Translations under genes and position numbers: made by a program
The notes under the pieces: generated by a model
What the model saw: only the letters and a program-made list of their open reading frames with translations
Told to the model about the DNA's origin: nothing
The model's database searches: none
NCBI GenBank assembly: GCA_004335835.1
Contig: RWJK01001507.1
Span: forward strand, 56,080 to 111,826
Direction of reading: 5' to 3'
Length of the DNA: 55,747 nt
Source: Scenedesmus sp. ARA3
Lineage: Eukaryota; Chlorophyta; Chlorophyceae; Sphaeropleales; Scenedesmaceae
In this document: one piece after another, positions 1-11,616 of the stretch
Position numbering within the stretch: the stretch's first letter is position 1
Layout of the letters: each line of letters starts with the position of its first letter

Positions 1-370
1 CCCCAACAGCCCCACGCGCGGCATGAAGCCCAGCTCTGGCATCATCACTAATAACTGATCGCACAGCACTGCCCATGCAACCATGCAGCTGCATGCACTG
101 CTGTGGCGCTGCTCCACCCACCTGCGGCATGAAGCCCAGCTCCGGCATCATCTGGTCGATCTTCTTGTCCAGCAGGTTCACGTCCATGTCCAGCGCCTGC
201 GCGTTCAGCCGCTCCAGCCGGTCCAGCAGCGCCTGAAAACAGCAAGACATTTGGCGGAAGGGCAGCGGCATTGAGCAGTTACGGGTATGGCATGCCTCGG
301 ATGTCCAGCGCCTGCGCATTCAGCCGCTCAAGGCGGTCCAGCAGCGCCTGGCGGCAGAAACATGGCAGCA

Positions 371-402
<32 letters not shown>

Positions 403-2436
403 GCAGCGCAGCAGTGCGCAGGTGCAGCACGTCATGCCTGGCAGCACCACATGTCCAGCGCCTGGGCGTTCAGCTGCTCCAGCCGCTCCAGCAGCGCCTG
501 CAGGCACACAAAGATGGCAGCAGCGCAACAACTGGCAAATAGTGTACGATATGCTTGCTTGGGAGCCTTGCAGCATGTCCAAGGCTTAGACATCCAGCCG
601 CTCCTCCAGGCGGTGTAGCAGTGGGCAGCTGCACAGAACAGCGCTGCATGCAAGCACACCCAGACAGCCACAAAGCCACAAAGCCACAACCGAGCATGCC
701 GCATCCTTTTCAAGTGTGCACAGCGCCTCTAACCATGACCCATGCAATCTGATCATTCTGTTTTGGTGATGAGATGCGTTACAACCATTCAACCATGCAC
801 TGTTCAGACAGCCACCTCACCCACCTGCATGCAAGGACAAAAAAAACACCCAGGCATGCCACATACTATTCTGGAGAGCACAGGGTCTCAACCAAGCCCT
901 ATAAACCCTATTCATGATTGTATGTGTTGGGATACAGCCATGCACTGTTCAGGCAGCCGCCTCCCCCACCTGCATGCGCTCCATGTCCTCGCCCACCCCC
1001 TCCAGCTCCTTGCTGATGCGCTCCCGCTCACTGACCACCTTGAGTTGCTGCTTGTACACGCTGTTGAACTCCTCGCGCACGGTGCGGGTGGGGTCCACGT
1101 CAAACTCCTGCAGGGGGCGGCAGCAGGTGACGGCAGCAGGAGCAGCAGCATGGTAGGTGGCCGCCAAACTCCACTAAGCCAAAGGCAGGCACCAGTTTAC
1201 AAAAGCACACACACATTACTTGAATACAGTTGAGTACACGCACTCATGGTCAACAACCGCCAGGCGCTTGTCAGCCATCCCAACGTTGTTCCACTGCTAC
1301 CTGCACACCAGGCTGCAGCACATAGCGATACCGCAACCCTCTAGACCTCACCCCCCACCCACCCTGCCCACCCTGCCGCACCGGCGCCAAATACGCCACC
1401 TGCATGTCGCTCACCCCACTGCCCGCACCCGCCCCTACACAATGTAGCTTGCCTACTTGCATGCAACCCCTCTGTCAGAACCGCACCTGCGCCAGGTAGG
1501 CCACCTTCATGTTGCGCTTGGCCTTGATGACCTCCCCACCATCAGGGATCAGCCGACCCATCACGATCTGCAGCTGCGTGGTCTTGCCCGCACCGTTCAC
1601 GCCTGGCGGCAGCAGCAGCAGCAGCAGCAGCAGTAGCAGCAGGAGTGACACAGCAGCACAGAATGAGTCGACAGTGCAATCGTAGGGAGCCAGCACCCCA
1701 ACAACCTTGCAAATGCTTGCGCAACTGCTGCTGCTGCTGCTGCTGCCAGCCATGAGGTCTGTGACTCTCACAAGAACTGCTGCCAACACTCGCGCCTGCT
1801 GCGGCTGTAGCTGCCGGTGTTGTTGCCTCTGCAGGCAGCCCATGTAGCCCCCTCCTGCAGCTGTTGCAGCTGCTGCTGCTGTCGCCCCATGCTGCTGCCC
1901 CTTCCCCCTGTTCCCCTGCCGCCCCCACTCACCGACCAGCCCCACGCGCTCTCCCTTCTTGACCTCCCAGGTGCAGTCCTTGAGCACCTGCTGGTTCTTG
2001 AACGTGATGGACACCTGTGGTGGGGACATGGGGGGTGCGGGTGAGAGAGGTGTGAGTGTGTTACAGTCATGTTGTGTGTCAGGGATGGCCAGGGCAAGAT
2101 GGCACACACGTCATCATGCAGCCAGTGAACTAGCAGGGAGGCAGCCTGCACGCCTGGGCTTGCACACTGCTGCTGCAAGCTGCTGTGCCACATGACCATG
2201 AGACTGTTGCATCTGAGGCATGTGCACCAGCCATGCTGCTGCCAGCGCAGCCAGCTGCCCTCCCAGGCTGGCCACACAGTGCCCCCAGGCAGCAGTGCTG
2301 CTACCTGACAGGGACGCCGTGCCTGCTGCTGTCACGCATTCTGAAGCAGCCCTGAGCTGATGGCGTTGCTGCTGCAAAAGGTTCTAAGCTCGCCGCACGC
2401 ACTGCCACCGCCACCGCCGCCGCCTCTGCTGCTACG

Positions 2437-2481
<45 letters not shown>

Positions 2482-4027
2482 CTGCTGCTGCTGCTGCTCA
2501 CGTTCTCCAGGCGCAGGCCGCTGGCGATGCCGCTGCTGCCGGAGCGCAGCGGGCCCTCCGACGCCTCCTCGTCATCACCGATGACCACACCTGACAGCAG
2601 CAGCAAACACAAAGAGGCACACTTACGTACAGCTGTCAACAGCAGCCGGTTGGCAGTGCATGCAGAAGGCATCACAGCTGTTGAGCCGCTCGCCACTCAA
2701 GGCGCAGCGCCTGCTGAGTGGCAGCACAGCACAGCTTGCCTGCCAGCGCTGCATGAGCGGTGCATGGAAACTTCCCAGGCAAGCAAGCACCCAGGACGGC
2801 ACAGCCAGCCGGCAAGCATGGCAGCAGCAGCGCATACAGCACTGCCCCGGCCATATACTTGCTTGCATGCAGCCACTGCTGCCACATCATCATGCCCAAT
2901 GTACCGCAGCATCTACAAGCCACACTAGTGCCCCTGCCCCCTCCCTGCCAGGCCCCGTGCACCCTGCAGGCACTGCCGCAGCTCGGCGTTTGCTTGCATG
3001 CAACCACTGCTGCCACATCACCGACATCGTTGTGCTGCAGCATGCAGGCATATAGGACAGTTTTGCACCTATGACACTCCCTGCCAAGGCCCCCTCACCT
3101 GCAGGCACTGGGTCAGGCTCCTCATACGTCTGGTCAACGCTGAGCGTGGCGCCAGCGCTGCCAGCACTGCTACTGCTGCTGCTGCCGTTGCCGTTCTTCG
3201 CTGCTGCTGCTGCTTTGCCGTTGCTGCTGCTCTCGTCCATGCTTGCTGCTGCGCTGCCGGCCTTGCTGCTGCCCTTGCTGGGCTTGGCCTTGGCGAGCGG
3301 CTTCTTGGGCTTGCCCTTCTTGCCCGGGCCGCCGTCCCTGTCAGGGAACTGAGCCTCCAGCGCGGCCAGGTCCAGCTGCGGCAAAGTTTGAGTTTGAGAG
3401 GGTCCAGGGTTCAGAAGGCAAGACAAGAACAGCAGAGGCAGCTTTTACATGCATAACTCAGTGCTGACAACTTGGTGTCACAGTGTGAGAGTCAGCAGCT
3501 GCGATATGCACGCTCACGCGGGTGAGTCTGACTAGCTGACAGCAACTGCTGAACTGTTGCGTATGTGCAGCCTGCTCCTGGGTGTCGGCATGTGCCTGCT
3601 GCTGTGGTGGCTGCTGTCCTGCAAGCTGGGGTGTGGGCGCATGCACAGCCCTGCGCAACAAGTGGCCCGTACAACACAGCAGCTGTCTGACCAACACAAC
3701 TAGCACCAGACTGCCATGCAGCCAGCCGAGTGCTGAGGGACGTGTTTAGTAAGGGAGTTGCTGCAGAACCTCACCTCCACAGCCCTTGCTACGAGTGTGT
3801 CTTGACTGCATGGCTGGTGCCTGCCGTTGCTGATGTGCCTGGTGTGCACAGCAATGTAAGGGGCAAGCAGTGCGTGAGCAGACGAAGGTCGCTGCAGTGC
3901 TTAGAAAAGCAACACCTGCTGCGCTTTACCTGCTTAGGCCGAGAATTGGTGCTGGGGTCGGCTGTGGTGCTGCAGGCCTGCTGCTGCTGCAGCCACGAGA
4001 CAATGCTGGTGCATGCAAGGCCTGCAT
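1..4027 (-). CDS. ABCF5: ABCF5-type ABC ATPase, chloroplast, N-terminal 325 residues (cut by window edge)
   Basis: Soluble ABC-F ATPase (two ABC cassettes, no membrane domain); family members act on ribosomes. Exons on the minus strand: 4027-3930, 3838-3775, 3375-3099, 2590-2502, 2014-1933, 1602-1487, 1107-970 and 232-122. All splice phases agree and give 325 residues before the edge. Exons 1-2 encode a Ser/Arg/Ala-rich transit peptide (start MQALHAPALSR), exon 3 a Lys/Ser-rich linker, and exons 4-6 the first cassette: GLRLENVSITF, LKDCTWEVKKGERVGLVG, and Walker A GVNGAGKT at residues 204-211. Exons 7-8 (VREEFNSVY, MPELGFMPQ) match plant ABCF5 between Walker A and the signature motif. The signature and the second cassette lie beyond base 1. 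The start is the first in-frame ATG opening a transit-like exon with a GTAAAG donor. Divergent from the epimerase gene. Introns near exon 8 contain partial copies of that exon. Confidence 0.88.
297..620 (-). repeat. Partial copies of ABCF5 exon 8 in the preceding intron
   Basis: The 5' half of exon 8 (about 186-235; peptide ALLDRLERLNAQALDM) recurs upstream in the same intron at about 297-349 and 449-500. A more diverged version lies at 574-620. The two nearer copies keep the reading frame, and the copy at 449-500 keeps a good acceptor (TGTGCCTGCAG before GCGCTGC). None has a clear donor or the 3' half of the exon. A matching copy of the exon's 3' half (MMPELGFMP) lies at about 1-45. They look like serial partial tandem duplications; use as alternative exons cannot be excluded. 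Confidence 0.8.
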
Positions 4028-4398
4028 GTTGGCCTGAAACTAAATTGAATGTCGCAATGAAAGATATGGTACCGTTCTCAGCACACAGTATAAAACGTAG
4101 CGCTCAATGCGGGCCACTCAGAAGATGTACGAGCACAGGCAGCACAGGTACGCCTGGCGAAGCTTCGAAACAACGATCACTTGTCTAATGGAAGCGTAAG
4201 TTTGGAGGGATTACAATTGGCACACGGCCATGTCAGTGCCAGTGTCACACCACTCGGTGCTGCTGTTTGCTGTATGCTTCAGACCTCGGCATCCCTTCAC
4301 CCACTATCTTTCACTCCTCCCTTTGCTGTAACTGCCGTGCAGTCATCAATTCACGCTCCCGGCCCACCACCATCAGCAGCACAAACCAGTCAGCAGCT
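4028..4398. promoter_or_regulatory. Shared upstream region of the divergent ABCF5 and RPE genes
   Basis: About 370 bp separate the two start codons, which point away from each other. It must hold both 5' UTRs and promoters. I see no convincing TATA box or named motif. It is less rich in CAG/CTG runs than the surrounding introns. Its role is inferred from position only. Confidence 0.5.
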
Positions 4399-7300
4399 AT
4401 GGCACTCGCAGCACAGACCCGTGGCCTGAGGGCTTCTGCCACCAGGGCAACTGCTTCTCGCAGGAGCACTGTGAGGGTGCAGGCTACCTCTCGCGTGAAC
4501 CAGAGCAAGAACGACATCATTGTCTCTCCCTCCATCCTGTCTGCAGACTTCGCCAAGCTGGGCGATGAGGTGAGGCGTCAGATCAGACTGTTGCGAAGCA
4601 TATGAGCTTCTGCTGAGCTGGTGGCCAGTGTTCTGGGAGCAATTGTGCGTGCCAGTGAGCTGCACTACTGCCAGCCCTAGTTGCGGCGATCGCTGCGCTG
4701 CATTGCCACCTTCATGCGCACATTGGCATTACATGTGCTCGAGCACTTGATACGGAGCATTACGGGCTTGCGTCCCAGTTGGCGAAGTTTCCCTCTTGGC
4801 TGGGTTGCTCCGCGTAACGCTGCAGCTTGCAGACACGCCGGCAGCAGCTGTGCGAACAGCTAAAGTCAATCATGTTTTCGCATGCAACATGCAATAGGGT
4901 GGTGAGGCTGACTCTGCTGCTGCCACGTGCAGCAGGCTACAGAAGCCCCATTTGCAGTGCATGAAAGGCATGTTGGCCCTTGCTCTGCATTGTAAGCAGC
5001 TTACCAAGCGGTCGCCTGCTACTGCTCGTATTTGCTTGCAGATCAGGGCCATTGACCAGGCTGGCTGCGAGTGGGTGCACGTGGACGTCATGGTGAGTAG
5101 CATCGGCTTGCCAGATGGCTCAGACCTACTCAGCATCTCCATCATGTCTATCATTGCATGCCTGGCCATGTGGATGCCGTGGCAGTGGCTGCCTGGCAGC
5201 AAGCGCACAGCATGCACACCAGGGTCAGCTCAGGGCAGCCTGCTGCCAGCAGCTTGCAGGAATTGCGCTGCCGCTGTTACCGGCCTCTGCCGAAACCCCC
5301 ATGTGCCCTGCTGTGCTGTGCTGCACCCGTCTGCTTGCAGGACGGCCGCTTTGTGCCCAACATCACCATCGGCCCCCTTGTGGTGGAGGCCATCAGGCCA
5401 GTCACCGACAAGGTGCTCGACTGCCACCTGGTGAGTGGGGGGTGACGACAGAGGGAGCGCAGCTGGTGGGGTTCGGCGGCATTTGATAGCATGCAAGCAG
5501 GTAGCAGCATATCCAGGCTGGTGGCGCCGCAGCTACTGCCCGCTGAAATATCGCAGCAGACATGAACAAACCGCTGCGCAGCCGGGCTGGTCGGGCAGCG
5601 CTGAGGCCAGGGCGGGCTCTGGTGGCAGGGTATCAAGGAAGAAAAGTCTGGTGTGCAGCAGCCCAGCCAGCCAGCTAGCCAGCTGTGGCGCACACTGCAG
5701 GGGCGCGGCCAGGCCTGCAGCAGGAGCACCCGCTTGTGTTTCCCAGCGTGCAGCAGCGCACCCTGCACCTCCTGGCCACACTGCTTCAAGAGTTGGGACG
5801 TTGTTCGCTGACTTGCTGCACCCTGCTGCTGTTGTGTCTGCTGCGCCTGCTTCTGCTGCAGATGATTGTGGAGCCTGAGCTGCGTGTGGCTGACTTTGCC
5901 AAGGCCGGCGCTGACATCATCAGCGTGCACTGCGAGGGCGCAGCCACCATCCACCTGCACCGCACAGTGAACCAGGTGCGGCCTGCAGTGCTGCGGCAGT
6001 GCAGGGGCAGCAGCAGCAGCAGACATGGGGAAGGAGGGGAGGGCAGCTGAGTCAACAGGAGTTGCAAGTGTGCTGTGCGTTCCTGGCAGTCACGGCGGCT
6101 GAGAGTCCAGCAGGCTGACTTCGCAGCGGGTAGCACCTCTCATAGTTAGTATCAGCCTACACAGCACAGCTGCCAGGAGTTCTACAGGTGTTTGTAGCGT
6201 TCATACTGAGCACCTGTCATACAGCTCAGCCGGCACGGGCACGGGCACTCCTGCATTTGGCATCTGGCTCTGCACACGCTGACAACAACCCCAACAACCC
6301 TGCCCTTAACCCTGACGCTAGCCTCACCACAGACCAAGAACCTGGGCCTGAGGCTGGCATATCTGCCTCCGTTCTAATGCTACATCTGTCGTCAACCAAC
6401 AACCCCTTTGTTTCTGCCGCAGATCAAGGACCTGGGCCTGAAGGCCGGCGTGGTGCTCAACCCCGGCACCAGCCTGAGCGCAATCGAGGAGGTGCTGGAC
6501 GAGGTGGACCTGGTGCTCATCATGAGCGTCAACCCGGGCTTCGGCGGCCAGAAGTTCATCGAGAGCCAGGTGCCCAAGATCCGCGCACTGAAGAAGATGT
6601 GCCTGGAGAAGGTGAGGGCGTGGCGTGGGCGGCTGGAGCGAGGGGTGGCGCGCTGTATGTGTGTATAGTTGCAGCAGGCGCTTCTTCCTGCAAGCAGTGC
6701 TGGCGTCCTGCAAGCAGCGCTGGCGTTTTGCAAGCAGTGCTGGCGTCCTGCAGGGGGTAACCTGCAAGCAGCGTGGTGTCTTGTGTCCTCATACGGCAGC
6801 GGGCGGGGACAGGCTGGTGTGTGGCACAGCGCTAGGCGGTACCACAGCAGGGGCATCACAACAGCAAGCAGCAGCAAGGGCTGGTATGGTTGACTGACAC
6901 ATGCCAGCAGCACAACTCTTGACTGTGTGCACTTGTCCAGCTTGAGTGCGGCGTTTTCTGTCAAAAGGCTGTTATACCAAGTGCGTTAATATCACTTTCT
7001 CAATGCTTGCGCTGCTTCCTTCGACCAAATTTCCAGGGCGTGAACCCCTGGATCGAGGTGGACGGCGGCGTGACCCCCGACAACGCCTGGAAGGTCATCG
7101 AGGCGGGCGCCAACGCCATCGTGGCAGGCAGCGCCGTGTTCAAGGCACCCAGCTACAGGGACGGTGAGTGGCCGCGGGGCGTCAGGGGGGGCCGGGTATA
7201 GGGTCAGGCGCAGCAGGCTGCAGCAGTGGGTGACTTGAGGCTCTGCCTGTGCGCTGGACACCTGCCATGCTGCGTTGTGTGCCGTGCTTGCGCTTGTGTA

Positions 7301-7401
7301 CCTTCGCCATGACTTTCCTCGGTCGCGTGATGTAGCAGCTCTGGTCTTACAGCTGCATCTGGCCTGGATGCTGATCTTGGTGCTGCTGCTGACGTTGCAT
7401 G

Positions 7402-7434
<33 letters not shown>

Positions 7435-7503
7435 CGCCTGCCTGCAGCCATTGCTGGCATCAAGAACAGCAAGAGGCCCGTGGCCCAGCCAGTGGCTGCC
7501 TAA
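4399..7503 (+). CDS. RPE: Ribulose-phosphate 3-epimerase, chloroplast
   Basis: Interconverts ribulose-5-phosphate and xylulose-5-phosphate in the Calvin-Benson and pentose-phosphate pathways. Exons: 4399-4569, 5042-5092, 5341-5430, 5862-5975, 6423-6611, 7037-7163 and 7448-7503; 798 nt, 265 aa, all phases consistent. Residues 1 to about 40 form an Ala/Arg/Ser/Thr-rich transit peptide. The TIM-barrel then shows [65 protein letters not shown] and [13 protein letters not shown]. The expected metal ligands are all present: His70, Asp72, His103 and Asp214. The short C-terminus ([10 protein letters not shown]) fits plastid RPE. The start ATG opens the transit peptide. The intron before exon 5 holds an echo of that exon, the intron after it a 20-bp minisatellite, and the last intron has a long (CTG)n tract before its acceptor. 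Confidence 0.96.
6321..6359 (+). repeat. Echo of RPE exon 5 in intron 4
   Basis: Bases 6321-6359 resemble the acceptor and first ~30 bases of exon 5 (6414-6452). Both have a CAG-type acceptor context, then a segment reading (I/T)K(D/N)LGLKAG. The echo has several substitutions and runs straight into non-coding sequence with no donor. It is probably a decaying partial duplication. Confidence 0.6.
6686..6745. repeat. 20-bp minisatellite, 3 units, RPE intron 5
   Basis: Three direct 20-bp units (consensus TCCTGCAAGCAGTGCTGGCG) stand head to tail with one or two substitutions each. A truncated unit follows at 6746. It is intronic and no function is visible. Confidence 0.85.
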
Positions 7504-8676
7504 GCAGCAAGCCCATCCATGCAGTCAAACACATGTTTGACCAGCAGCTAGCCAACCAAAACCAAGCAGAGCCGACTTGGCAGCAGCAGGCGGTGTGTGT
7601 ACCATAAGCACCGCAGCAAGCAGCGCTATGTCGGCTAGCGAGCGTGCTGCAGCGGCAGCAGGCGGCGCTGAACCCGGTGCAGCATGCTGCTGCGCAGTAG
7701 CCTCTGCTGTGGGCGCCATGTTGTGCAGTGTGTCTCTTGTGCATGTCTGGTGCGGTCGGCCCCCCTGTATGCACTGCATCCGCAGGGCTCCGTGGTGGTG
7801 CAGTTCAGCAGCATGTCTAAGCAGCAGGTGGCCGCCTTGGCCTGATTGTTCTGGTGTAGATTGTTCTGTACATGATGGTGGTAGTGCACATGGTGGTAGT
7901 GCACATGGTGGTAGTGCACGTGATGCGCCGGCCAGGGCTGCAGCAGCAGCTTGGCGCTGGCCAGCAGCAGGAGGCGCATGCTGAGTGGCTTGCAGGATGC
8001 GAGCAGCAGCTGCCAGCTGTCACAGTGTGACTGCAAGCTGCTGCGTTGGTAACATTACTTTGTGTGTACGGTACTCAGTACGGCGTAGTACGTGTACATC
8101 ATGACGGTCAGTGCTACATACCTTACAAACGTTCAAATGAAACCCCATGGTGACCATAGCTGCAGCTGTAGGAGCAAACAGCCTATCACTGCCTATCAGT
8201 CACTACTTGTCACGGAAAGTCTCCAAGACTTTCAAGTTGAAAGGCGTACCAAGCTCAAACGTACCCTGCGTTCACATGGCACAGCACCCGCACAGTGGTG
8301 ACGTGCGGTTGCTCAGCATACCCCTGGGCTGCTGCAGCAGCGCACACACTTGCAGCTGCAGCAGTGCAGCCAGCAACATTGTACTGCAAACAACAGGCTG
8401 AGGGGCCAGAACTGACCGCATCCCACAACACAGTGACCAGCGTGCCGCTGCTGTGGTGAGTCACCAGGCACATGAGCTCAGAACAAAGAACAGAACAAAC
8501 ACGAGCAGGCTTGTGATGCTCAGCAGCCATTGCGACACCCCGGATTAGGCACATGCGGTGCAGCTGCACGCTGTGCAGCGTACTGACCCGGTCAGGACCT
8601 GACGCACACGTGCTGTCACGCCAGCATGATGGGCAGGTGCTGTCACGCCAGCATGATGGGCAGGCAGATGCAGCAT

Positions 8677-8681
8677 TTACA
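8677..8681 (-). terminator. Possible TGTAA poly(A) signal for the Mic10 gene
   Basis: TTACA on the plus strand reads TGTAA on the minus strand, about 465 bases past the Mic10 stop. TGTAA is the common chlorophycean poly(A) signal. A 5-mer occurs often by chance, so this rests on position. Confidence 0.3.
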
Positions 8682-9098
8682 CGCATGCCTTATGTGAGGA
8701 ACTGCCGGCTGCTGCCAAGCCACTGCTCACATGCAATGCCGCGAAAAACTTGGCAGCCAACACCAAAGGGCACAAGCGGCCCGCTGGCCACGCTCACACC
8801 ATGTCACTGTTGCCTATAAAGCAAGTATGCAGCCACACCAGCACTTGAGCCACACCTGACCAATCAAGATCTTTGCAGACAAAGCCAACTACGCTCTAGT
8901 CCACTGCTGATCGCTGTGCAACGCTGGCGCTGTCAGTGTGCCCGGCAGCCCTGCTGTAGGCGGCTGCTGCCCTGTGTTGCAACGCCCAGCTGCTGGTGTG
9001 CTGCTGCACATGGCAGGCTTGAGCAGGCCTCCAAGCTGCTGCTGCTGCCGCTGGTCACTGCGGCTGCTGCCACATTGGTCTGCCAGCATTTGGTACTT

Positions 9099-9100
<2 letters not shown>

Positions 9101-9142
<42 letters not shown>
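9101..9142. repeat. (CTG)14 triplet tract
   Basis: Fourteen uninterrupted CTG units on the plus strand (CAG on the minus strand). It begins three bases after the Mic10 stop codon, so it lies in that gene's 3' UTR. Confidence 0.95.
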
Positions 9143-9145
<3 letters not shown>

Positions 9146-10166
9146 CTAGCTTGACGAACTCTTCACTGACCCCTGGAACTGCAGGGATAAAGCACAAGGA
9201 GCAGCAGCAGCAGCAGCAGCAGTGACGTAGGTGTCAGAGCTACAGAACTGTTGCAGTGGCACTGTGCCAGCTTTCGCTTGGCGCACGTGCCCACATCCGG
9301 GCCTGGCATACAAACAACAACTGCTCAGACTGCAACATACATGCTACCACTCTCCGCGTGCTCTGCGCTCTTCAGCTGCAGAGCATGTAGCAAGTGATCA
9401 GCTGGCAGTTCAACAGTCATCAGCAAGTAAGGGCAGGTGGTATCAGCCTGCCAGCCCTGCGCCTGCGTGCAACTGCTACAGGCTACTTAGCCCACACAGA
9501 TCACAAACGCTGCTGCCAGCTGCACAGTGCAGGCAGCACAGCCCACACAGATCACAGCCGCTGCTGCCCGCTGCGCCCGCTCACGTCCTTGGCGCACGCC
9601 TGCCACGCTGAGCCTGCGCCCCAGCCTGCCCCGAATGCAACACTGGCTGCACGCGTGCTGGGGCCGCCTGCAGGGGACAGTCAGCAGGCAGCAGCAGCAG
9701 CAGGCACGCGTTCACACGGTTGATTGGTGATCCGTTCATGCCAGACACGCTGCAAGGATAGCATCTGCATGTCCATACGTCGCAGCAGTCAGGTGCTGTC
9801 AGGAATGCTTTGCACCACCATCTGACGGCACCTTGCTTCTCCAGTGGCAGCACACGCGTGATTCATGGGAACTCAAGTGACACAAGATGCTCAGTGACAT
9901 CAACACCCGATAGCGAATGCAGGTTCAGGCACTAGCTTGGCACAAGCTGCTGCAGCGTCTGCTTTGCATTCATCTGCTGCTGCTTCTGCTGCTACTGCTG
10001 CAGCAGCTGGCCAGCCCTGGCCTGCTGCCTGCTGGCACCACTCACGGAAGAGTGCGAGGGCTACTAGGCTGCCTCCCAGCAGGCCGTACACGGTGCGCCT
10101 CAGGCTGAGGTCGATGAGCCGGTCCCACTTCTCGTCTGCAAACAGCTCCTTGGGGTGCTCAGACAT
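9146..10166 (-). CDS. MIC10: MICOS complex subunit Mic10 (DUF543/MINOS1 family)
   Basis: Small mitochondrial inner-membrane protein that shapes crista junctions. Exons on the minus strand: 10166-10046, 9667-9585 and 9178-9146; 237 nt, 78 aa, phases consistent. The soluble N-terminus (MSEHPKELFADEKWDRLIDL) carries the family's KWDR motif. Transmembrane segment 1 is about residues 25-41 (VYGLLGGSLVALALF). After a short loop (RGPSTRA), segment 2 (ASVAFGAGWGAGSAW) has the glycine spacing used for Mic10 oligomerisation. The tail reads CAKDFQG, comparable to the CxxDFQ tail of animal homologues, then Ser-rich residues. Segment 1 has only part of the usual GxGxGxG motif. The last exon is only 33 nt and begins with TTC CAG. 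The neighbouring gene at 10552 is divergent. Confidence 0.85.
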
Positions 10167-11236
10167 GCTGCTGCGCTGCTGCCTGAACCTGACTATATGT
10201 TATGGTGCAAGTTGCTTCGATCAGCAGAGTGCGACTCTATAACAAAGCAGGAACGTTGCAGGGGACGCTCTGCAGCAAGTGACTCTGAGGTGAGCAGCGA
10301 TCTGAGCGTAGACTCCGTATGCGGGGACGTGCGTTGGTCGTTTTGTACGGTGTAAGGTGTGTTTATATCCATATGTTGGGATTTGCAGAGTTCAAGTGCC
10401 GTGCACAAGAGAATTGTCATCTTGTCAGCACTGCAGCTAGGGTATCACCAGGAGGGGGTTTGAATGTCTCCTCGGCGCAGGCAGTATAGTGCAGCAGCTG
10501 GAATGAGTTGCGTTGAATAGACGTGCGGATGTGTATCAAAGGGCATTGATCATGAAGAGCCTAGCTTCAACGTTGGCAGGTGTAGTCACCTTGCCCCCTC
10601 TGCTCGCAGAGCTGGGCCCGCAAGGCCTGGCTTGCCTCGCTGCATGCAATCAAAGTTTTTATCAAGCCGTTAATACCGTAGTTTGCGCTAACAGCCTTGT
10701 CATGCTGGACTCTGCTTTAGACACGGCAAACGACAGCAGCAGAGTAGGGAAGCACATGCGGGCAGTAGGGTGGCTGGGAGCACTGCTGCTCCTCAAAGCG
10801 CCTGAAACTGCAGGAGACGTGACAGAACGGCTGCTCAACCACCCAGCAGTACCCCCTGCAGTTGCTGTTCAGCTGGTAGCAGCTGGCATGCGCATCACAT
10901 ACGTGCAGCTGCTGGCTGCAGCCAACAGCATGGTGGCAGGAGTGGAGGTGTGGGTGCAGGCGCAGCAGCAGCTTCGCAAAAAGACTGACATCCCTGCAAC
11001 AGCTGTGGCTGTCTGCTGCAATGGCGCAGAGGCAAGTGTTGGTGTTGCAATGCCAGAGTTGCAGGTGATCAGCAACACGGATAACCCGCAGCAGTAGCGC
11101 GCGGCCTGTATAGATGCCTTGCAGCGCTGACGCAGCTGCAGGAGGCAATTTGTGCAGCAACAACAATAATACAGCCACGGTACTGACTGAATTTCGCCGC
11201 ATCCATTGTTGCATGGCTGTGAGTGATCCCCTTATC

Positions 11237-11271
<35 letters not shown>

Positions 11272-11616
11272 GTGGTCAGGTCGACTTCAGACGGTCCATC
11301 CAAAAGCGGCACCGTGATGGCCTGCTGCAGCTGGCCATGAACTGCAGTCACCACCACACAGCACGCACAGCCGTTTGGTGCCTGCCAGATACAGCTGCAG
11401 CAGCAGACCTGTTTGAGCCAGGCATGGCTCGCAAGCTGCTGCTGACAGCAGCAATGCGGCAGCACACAGAAGCAATGGATTACCTGCTTGAGCTGCCAGC
11501 GATGCGGCAGCACGTGGATGCAGCAACGCTTGAAGCAGTGCTTGGGCAGCTTCTGGCAGTAAGTAATCACTGCCACTATGAGGATGAGGAGGAGGTAATG
11601 CTGCAACAGCAAGTCA

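Larger units (their letters stand above)
7504..9145. other. Convergent 3' region between RPE and the Mic10 gene
   Basis: Contains the 3' UTRs of two genes that point toward each other. I see no gene. It holds a 15-bp direct repeat (CATGGTGGTAGTGCA-like, about three units at 7874-7918) and a perfect 27-bp tandem duplication at 8610-8663. No clear TGTAA signal follows RPE. Confidence 0.6.

Noticed and set aside
7874..7918. CRISPR-like array
   Set aside because: Only three 15-bp units with no spacers, in a eukaryotic nuclear context; it is a simple minisatellite.
10513..10551. Upstream TTG start for the repeat-protein gene
   Set aside because: A non-ATG nuclear start has no support; the ATG at 10552 is in the same frame and just downstream.
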